From: Puniceicoccaceae bacterium
Lineage (GTDB): Bacteria; Verrucomicrobiota; Verrucomicrobiia; Opitutales; Coraliomargaritaceae
DNA length: 48,208 bases
Reading direction: 5' to 3'
Assembly (NCBI GenBank): GCA_007117865.1
Contig: SKFT01000002.1
Location: 1 to 48,208 of the forward strand
This document shows positions 45,004 through 48,208 of this stretch, in pieces (the stretch's first letter is position 1; each line of letters begins with the position of its first letter). The position numbers and the translations under genes are program-made. Below the pieces are notes generated by a model, which saw nothing but the letters and a program-made list of their open reading frames with translations, was not told the origin of the DNA and made no database searches.

Positions 45004-45462
45004 ATGGCTTCATTAAATAAAGTTATGCTCATCGGGAATCTTACGCGTGATCCCGAAGTAAGAACCACACCCACTGGTCTGACCATTTGCAAGTTGGGTC
45101 TTGCCGTTAATCGCAACTACACTACCAAAGACGGTGAAAAGCGTGAAGAAACGACTTTTGTCGATATTGACGCTTTCGGTCGCCAAGCTGAGGTGCTAGG
45201 GCAATATTTGCGCAAGGGGCGTCCATTGTTTGTTGAGGGACGTCTTAAATTCGATCAATGGGAAACCCCGGAAGGTGATAAACGAAGTAAGCTTGGCGTC
45301 GTTTTGGATAACTTCCAATTTCTTGGCGACAATCGCGATAGCGATAGCCAAGGTGCCCCAGCCGGTTACGAGCAAAATTCTCCCGCACCCCGTAAAGCGC
45401 CTACTCAAAAACCTGCTGCTGACGATACCGATTCGGGTTTTGATGACGACGTGCCGTTCTAA
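45004..45462 (+). CDS. ssb: Single-stranded DNA-binding protein
   Basis: This is a tetrameric OB-fold protein for replication and repair. The N-terminal 110 residues (SLNKVMLIGNLTRDPEVR, then FGRQAEVLGQYLRKGRPLFVEG, quoted in parts) form the DNA-binding domain. The linker is rich in Pro, Ala, Gln and Asp, and the last six residues DDDVPF form the acidic tip that recruits partner proteins. Length (152) is normal. prfC begins 17 bases later. Confidence 0.97.
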   Translation: MASLNKVMLIGNLTRDPEVRTTPTGLTICKLGLAVNRNYTTKDGEKREETTFVDIDAFGRQAEVLGQYLRKGRPLFVEGRLKFDQWETPEGDKRSKLGVVLDNFQFLGDNRDSDSQGAPAGYEQNSPAPRKAPTQKPAADDTDSGFDDDVPF

Positions 45463-45479
45463 ACGCACCAGTCTCTTTC

Positions 45480-47087
45480 ATGCATTCACCACTGCCCGAG
45501 TATCAACGGCGCCGGACTTTTGCTATTATTTCTCATCCGGATGCGGGTAAAACGACTTTGACCGAGAAGTTTCTCCTCTATGGCGGTGCTATCAATCTTG
45601 CAGGTGCTGTTAAAGCACGCAAAAAAGATACTGAAACTGCATCTGATTGGATGGAGCTGGAGAAGAAACGCGGGATCTCCGTTTCCTCCACCGTAATGCA
45701 ATTTGATTACGATGATTTTCGTATTAATCTGCTGGATACTCCTGGACACCGTGACTTTTCCGAGGATACTTATCGAGTGCTGACTGCGGTGGATGCCGCA
45801 GTAATGGTGCTGGACGTTGCCAAGGGAATTGAGGAACAAACACTCAAGCTCTTTGAGGTCTGCCGCCAACGTGGCATCCCTATTTTTACTTTTATTAATA
45901 AATGTGATCGCCCGGGAAAAGATGCCCTCACTTTACTGGATGATATTGAACAAACCCTGGGGCTCAGGACTTTCCCCATTAATTGGCCAGTCGGAATGGG
46001 CCCCGATTTTTGCGGTGTTTACGACCGAGTTGACCATAAACTGCACCGTTATGAAAAAGTCTCTGGAGGCAGATTCAAGGCCGTGGTTCAAGTCAATGGA
46101 TTGGATGACCCGGAACTGGCCACCTCTTTGCGCCCCGAGCAGCTCGAAACTTTGCGGGAGGACTTGGAGCTCCTGGATATGGCCGGAACCTCTTTTGATC
46201 ATGATGCCGTTTTGGCTGGTACTATGACCCCTGTCTATTTCGGCAGTGCGATTAATAATTTTGCCGTACAACTTCTCTTGGATGGATTTTTACGCTACGC
46301 TCCAGCCCCAGGTCCACGCTCAATTGAGGGAGGCAAAATAGAGCCTGCCAGCGAGCCTTTTTCAGCATTCGTTTTTAAAATCCAAGCAAATATGGATCCC
46401 AAACACCGAGATCGCTTGATTTTTTTACGTGTTTGCTCAGGTCGTTTTTCGCGCGACCTGCAAGTGCAGCATGTGCAGTCTGGACGAAAAATTCGCCTTG
46501 CTTTCAGTCACCAAATTTTCGGTCGCGAGAGGGAGACCCAGGATGAGGCATGGCCGGGGGATATTATTGGTATTACCGGCCAAGCTAACATAGGTATTGG
46601 TGATACCCTGAGTGAAGAGGCGTCGATTTGCTATCCGCCAATTCCACGCTTTCCTCCTGAATGCTTCATATTATTGCACAACACAGATACCGCTCAGTTC
46701 AAGAAATTCCGCACGGGGCTGGAGCAATTGCTACAGGAAAAAGTTGTGCAACGCTTTTATCCTTTGGATTCTGTTGCCACTATTCCTCTGTTAGGTGCCG
46801 TTGGAGCTTTGCAATTTGATGTCGTGCGTCACCGCATGGAATCCGAATATGGCGCACAAACACGCATTGAGGCAACTCCTTGGAAAGTTACCCGTTGGTT
46901 GGATTCCGATGTCGATGCCGGCATGCTTCAGGGACGCTATTTGTCTGGCTGTATGCCAGTTCGCGATGCAGATGGACGCCTGGCCATGCTCTTCGATAAT
47001 GATTGGAATATGGGATATTTTGCCCGCGAGAATCCTTCTCTAAAACTCCATAACTGCCCAGACGCACGCTCTCTGGCTGCAGTGTAG
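45480..47087 (+). CDS. prfC: Peptide chain release factor 3
   Basis: This translational GTPase removes RF1/RF2 from the ribosome after termination. G-domain motifs: SHPDAGKTTLTEK (G1), GISVSSTVMQF (G2), DTPGHRDFSEDTYR (G3) and NKCDRPGKD (G4; most relatives have NKLDR). Domains II and III follow, ending near AMLFDNDWNMGYF. Length (535) is normal. The ATG at 45480 has no Shine-Dalgarno sequence. It is in the same direction as ssb and the rhodanese gene, 20-30 bases from each. Confidence 0.96.
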   Translation: MHSPLPEYQRRRTFAIISHPDAGKTTLTEKFLLYGGAINLAGAVKARKKDTETASDWMELEKKRGISVSSTVMQFDYDDFRINLLDTPGHRDFSEDTYRVLTAVDAAVMVLDVAKGIEEQTLKLFEVCRQRGIPIFTFINKCDRPGKDALTLLDDIEQTLGLRTFPINWPVGMGPDFCGVYDRVDHKLHRYEKVSGGRFKAVVQVNGLDDPELATSLRPEQLETLREDLELLDMAGTSFDHDAVLAGTMTPVYFGSAINNFAVQLLLDGFLRYAPAPGPRSIEGGKIEPASEPFSAFVFKIQANMDPKHRDRLIFLRVCSGRFSRDLQVQHVQSGRKIRLAFSHQIFGRERETQDEAWPGDIIGITGQANIGIGDTLSEEASICYPPIPRFPPECFILLHNTDTAQFKKFRTGLEQLLQEKVVQRFYPLDSVATIPLLGAVGALQFDVVRHRMESEYGAQTRIEATPWKVTRWLDSDVDAGMLQGRYLSGCMPVRDADGRLAMLFDNDWNMGYFARENPSLKLHNCPDARSLAAV

Positions 47088-47116
47088 TTCACCACTTTTA
47101 TTTCAGCTTGATCCCG

Positions 47117-47623
47117 ATGTCTGATCATCACAATAACACCTCATTGCCTTTTGTGTTGGATAAGCCTAAGGGAAGTGCCAGCACTGCCCGTTGGATTTTC
47201 TTACTTTGCGTGTTAGCTATACCTTTCGCTATCGGAAATGCTTGGCTCAATCCACATCGTCCCCTTTTCGTGCCGCAGGCATTAGAGTTTCCCTACATTT
47301 CCGTTGTTGGCTTACAATCACTTCAGCGCGAGGGACGCGTCCTAATTCTGGATGCCCGAGCGCCCAGCCAGTTTGCTGAAGCTCATATTCCCGGTGCCTT
47401 GTCCCTGTATCCTGGCAATTTCGATGACGATCTAGTGACAGTTGTTGACTCCTGGCAGCCGAATCTAAGTATTGTTATTTATTGCGATGATGCACAATGT
47501 CGATCCAGTAACGTAATCGCCCGTCGCATTCGCGATGAACTGGGCTTGGACTCAATCTATCTACTGGAGGGTGGTTGGTCGCTTTGGATTAAGGAGATTT
47601 TGCGAAATGACAATGTGCTTTAA
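47117..47623 (+). CDS. Membrane-anchored rhodanese-domain protein
   Basis: This is a 168-residue protein with one N-terminal membrane helix (about 26-43) and a rhodanese domain facing the periplasm. The domain shows LILDARAPSQFAEAHIPGAL (about 76-95) and the active loop YCDDAQCRSSNVIARRI with Cys123 as the expected persulfide cysteine and a second Cys128. It ends LEGGWSLWIKE, typical of the fold. The track start at 47108 is a TTG; the ATG at 47117 is preferred. The MauE-like gene overlaps its 3' end, so the two probably act together in periplasmic sulfur or thiol redox work. Confidence 0.88.
   Translation: MSDHHNNTSLPFVLDKPKGSASTARWIFLLCVLAIPFAIGNAWLNPHRPLFVPQALEFPYISVVGLQSLQREGRVLILDARAPSQFAEAHIPGALSLYPGNFDDDLVTVVDSWQPNLSIVIYCDDAQCRSSNVIARRIRDELGLDSIYLLEGGWSLWIKEILRNDNVL
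47591..47596 (+). promoter_or_regulatory. Shine-Dalgarno site deciding the mauE-like start
   Basis: AAGGAG lies 10 bases before the ATG at 47607, inside the rhodanese gene. It is the only strong ribosome-binding sequence I noticed in the window and supports that start over the upstream ATG in the ORF track. Confidence 0.55.
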
Positions 47624-48056
47624 TGGCCGTTATCCTATCAAAAACTTTGGTATTCTACTCTTGTGGTTGCCACGCTTGCTGCTTGCCTTTTTGTTCATTC
47701 TTGCCGGGACTTTAAAAGTGATTAGACCGGACGTTTTTTTGGATAATATCCTGAATTATCGTTTAGTCAGCCATTCGTTTGCATGGCTCGCCGCCTTTTA
47801 TCTGCCAGTTTTAGAAATCACTGCTGGCCTTGCATTGCTGGTTAATAAGACCTGTCGCTCGGCTGCATGGATTCTTATGCTTTGTATGGTCGTATTTGTC
47901 ATTGCATTATTATTGGCATGGGGGAGGGGATTGAATATTGAATGTGGTTGCTTTGGTGCACTCTTTCCACTTGCTGATTATGCGTGGATACTGGTGCGAG
48001 ATGGTGTAATCATTTCCCTGCTGCTCTGGATTCTAATGAAAACTTCCTTCAAATAA
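47607..48056 (+). CDS. MauE/DoxX-like membrane redox protein
   Basis: This is a 149-residue membrane protein with four hydrophobic helices (about 15-35, 55-77, 85-108 and 125-143). It has LAGTLKVIRPDVF after the first helix and the CGCFG motif (about 115-119) typical of MauE-related proteins, which are thought to take part in periplasmic disulfide exchange. The track start (47535) lies within the rhodanese gene; the ATG at 47607 follows a good AAGGAG and overlaps the rhodanese stop by 17 bases. Pairing with a rhodanese is seen in other bacteria, but the substrate is unknown. Confidence 0.8.
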   Translation: MTMCFNGRYPIKNFGILLLWLPRLLLAFLFILAGTLKVIRPDVFLDNILNYRLVSHSFAWLAAFYLPVLEITAGLALLVNKTCRSAAWILMLCMVVFVIALLLAWGRGLNIECGCFGALFPLADYAWILVRDGVIISLLLWILMKTSFK

Positions 48057-48085
48057 TGCATCCTGCGTTGTTTAGCTGACAGTTA

Positions 48086-48208
48086 TCATTCCTTCCCCCG
48101 CAAGCGCCTGTTGAGTGTCCACTCACCGTGGCCGAGCTGATAACAGCTGCCGGGCTTCTTGCGTCCCAGCCACTTCGCAACCCACTGCGCCTGCGCCTCG
48201 ACAAAGAC
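48086..48208 (-). CDS. 3' end of a leftward gene cut by the window edge
   Basis: The minus strand is open from the window edge to a TGA at 48088-48086, giving 40 residues that include EAQAQWVAKWLGRKK, CYQLGHGEWTLN and the terminal RGKE. The composition is coding-like (charged, aromatic, no low complexity), and the frame is longest of the six here. I cannot name the family from this fragment. It converges on the mauE-like gene. It is too short for the ORF track. Confidence 0.5.
   Translation of the reverse strand, partial: VFVEAQAQWVAKWLGRKKPGSCYQLGHGEWTLNRRLRGKE

Overview
The window looks like a core-genome segment of a Gram-negative bacterium, most probably a member of Verrucomicrobiota (Opitutae-like). 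This placement is inferred from gene content and was not tested: a complete alternative complex III (Act) locus joined to cbb3 oxidase genes, a fused uroporphyrinogen III methyltransferase/synthase, a long-form HisG, an Mla/MCE lipid-transport operon, and start codons that almost never have a Shine-Dalgarno sequence. Nothing indicates a prophage, plasmid, intact insertion sequence or CRISPR array.

Left part (1-12.8 kb). A GTP cyclohydrolase FolE2 gene reads rightward. A long leftward block follows: an orphan AMP-forming acyl ligase, SppA, TrpS, a CobA-HemD fusion, HemC, IlvC, IlvH and tRNA-Val(UAC). HemC and CobA-HemD supply uroporphyrinogen III and its methylated product for tetrapyrroles. 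IlvH and IlvC serve valine/isoleucine synthesis, with a valine tRNA immediately upstream. A phosphatidylserine decarboxylase homologue lacking its usual pyruvoyl serine reads rightward, then a YceI-family protein and a small membrane protein read leftward.

Middle (12.9-28.2 kb). MutS and a class III adenylate cyclase-like protein are adjacent and rightward. Converging on them is a leftward respiratory locus of about 11.7 kb: a 61-residue Tat-like peptide, ActA-B-C-D-E-F, a small membrane protein, CcoS, CcoN, CcoO and a single-heme CcoP. Most junctions are 1-8 base overlaps. The set suggests one transcription unit for a quinol:cytochrome c reductase plus a cbb3-type terminal oxidase, perhaps physically associated.

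Right part (28.3-48.2 kb). PRPP synthetase, then a Fur-family regulator converging on the tig-clpP-clpX-ymdB proteostasis group. A rightward series follows: a secreted protein of unknown function, RNase P RNA with a good promoter, HisG, the agmatine-to-putrescine pair AguB/AguA, a DUF3307 membrane protein, a three-gene MlaE-F-D transporter, tRNA-Ser(GCU), then L25, Pth, S6, SSB, RF3, a membrane-anchored rhodanese and a MauE/DoxX-like protein. The last bases hold the 3' end of a leftward gene cut by the window edge.

Three gene-free stretches (1-356, 11467-11857, 29305-29862) share pieces of degenerate dispersed repeats with inverted-repeat structure. These repeats, the ACIII-cbb3 locus with its heme and lipobox losses, and the Ala-Cys replacement in the decarboxylase are the parts most worth a second look.
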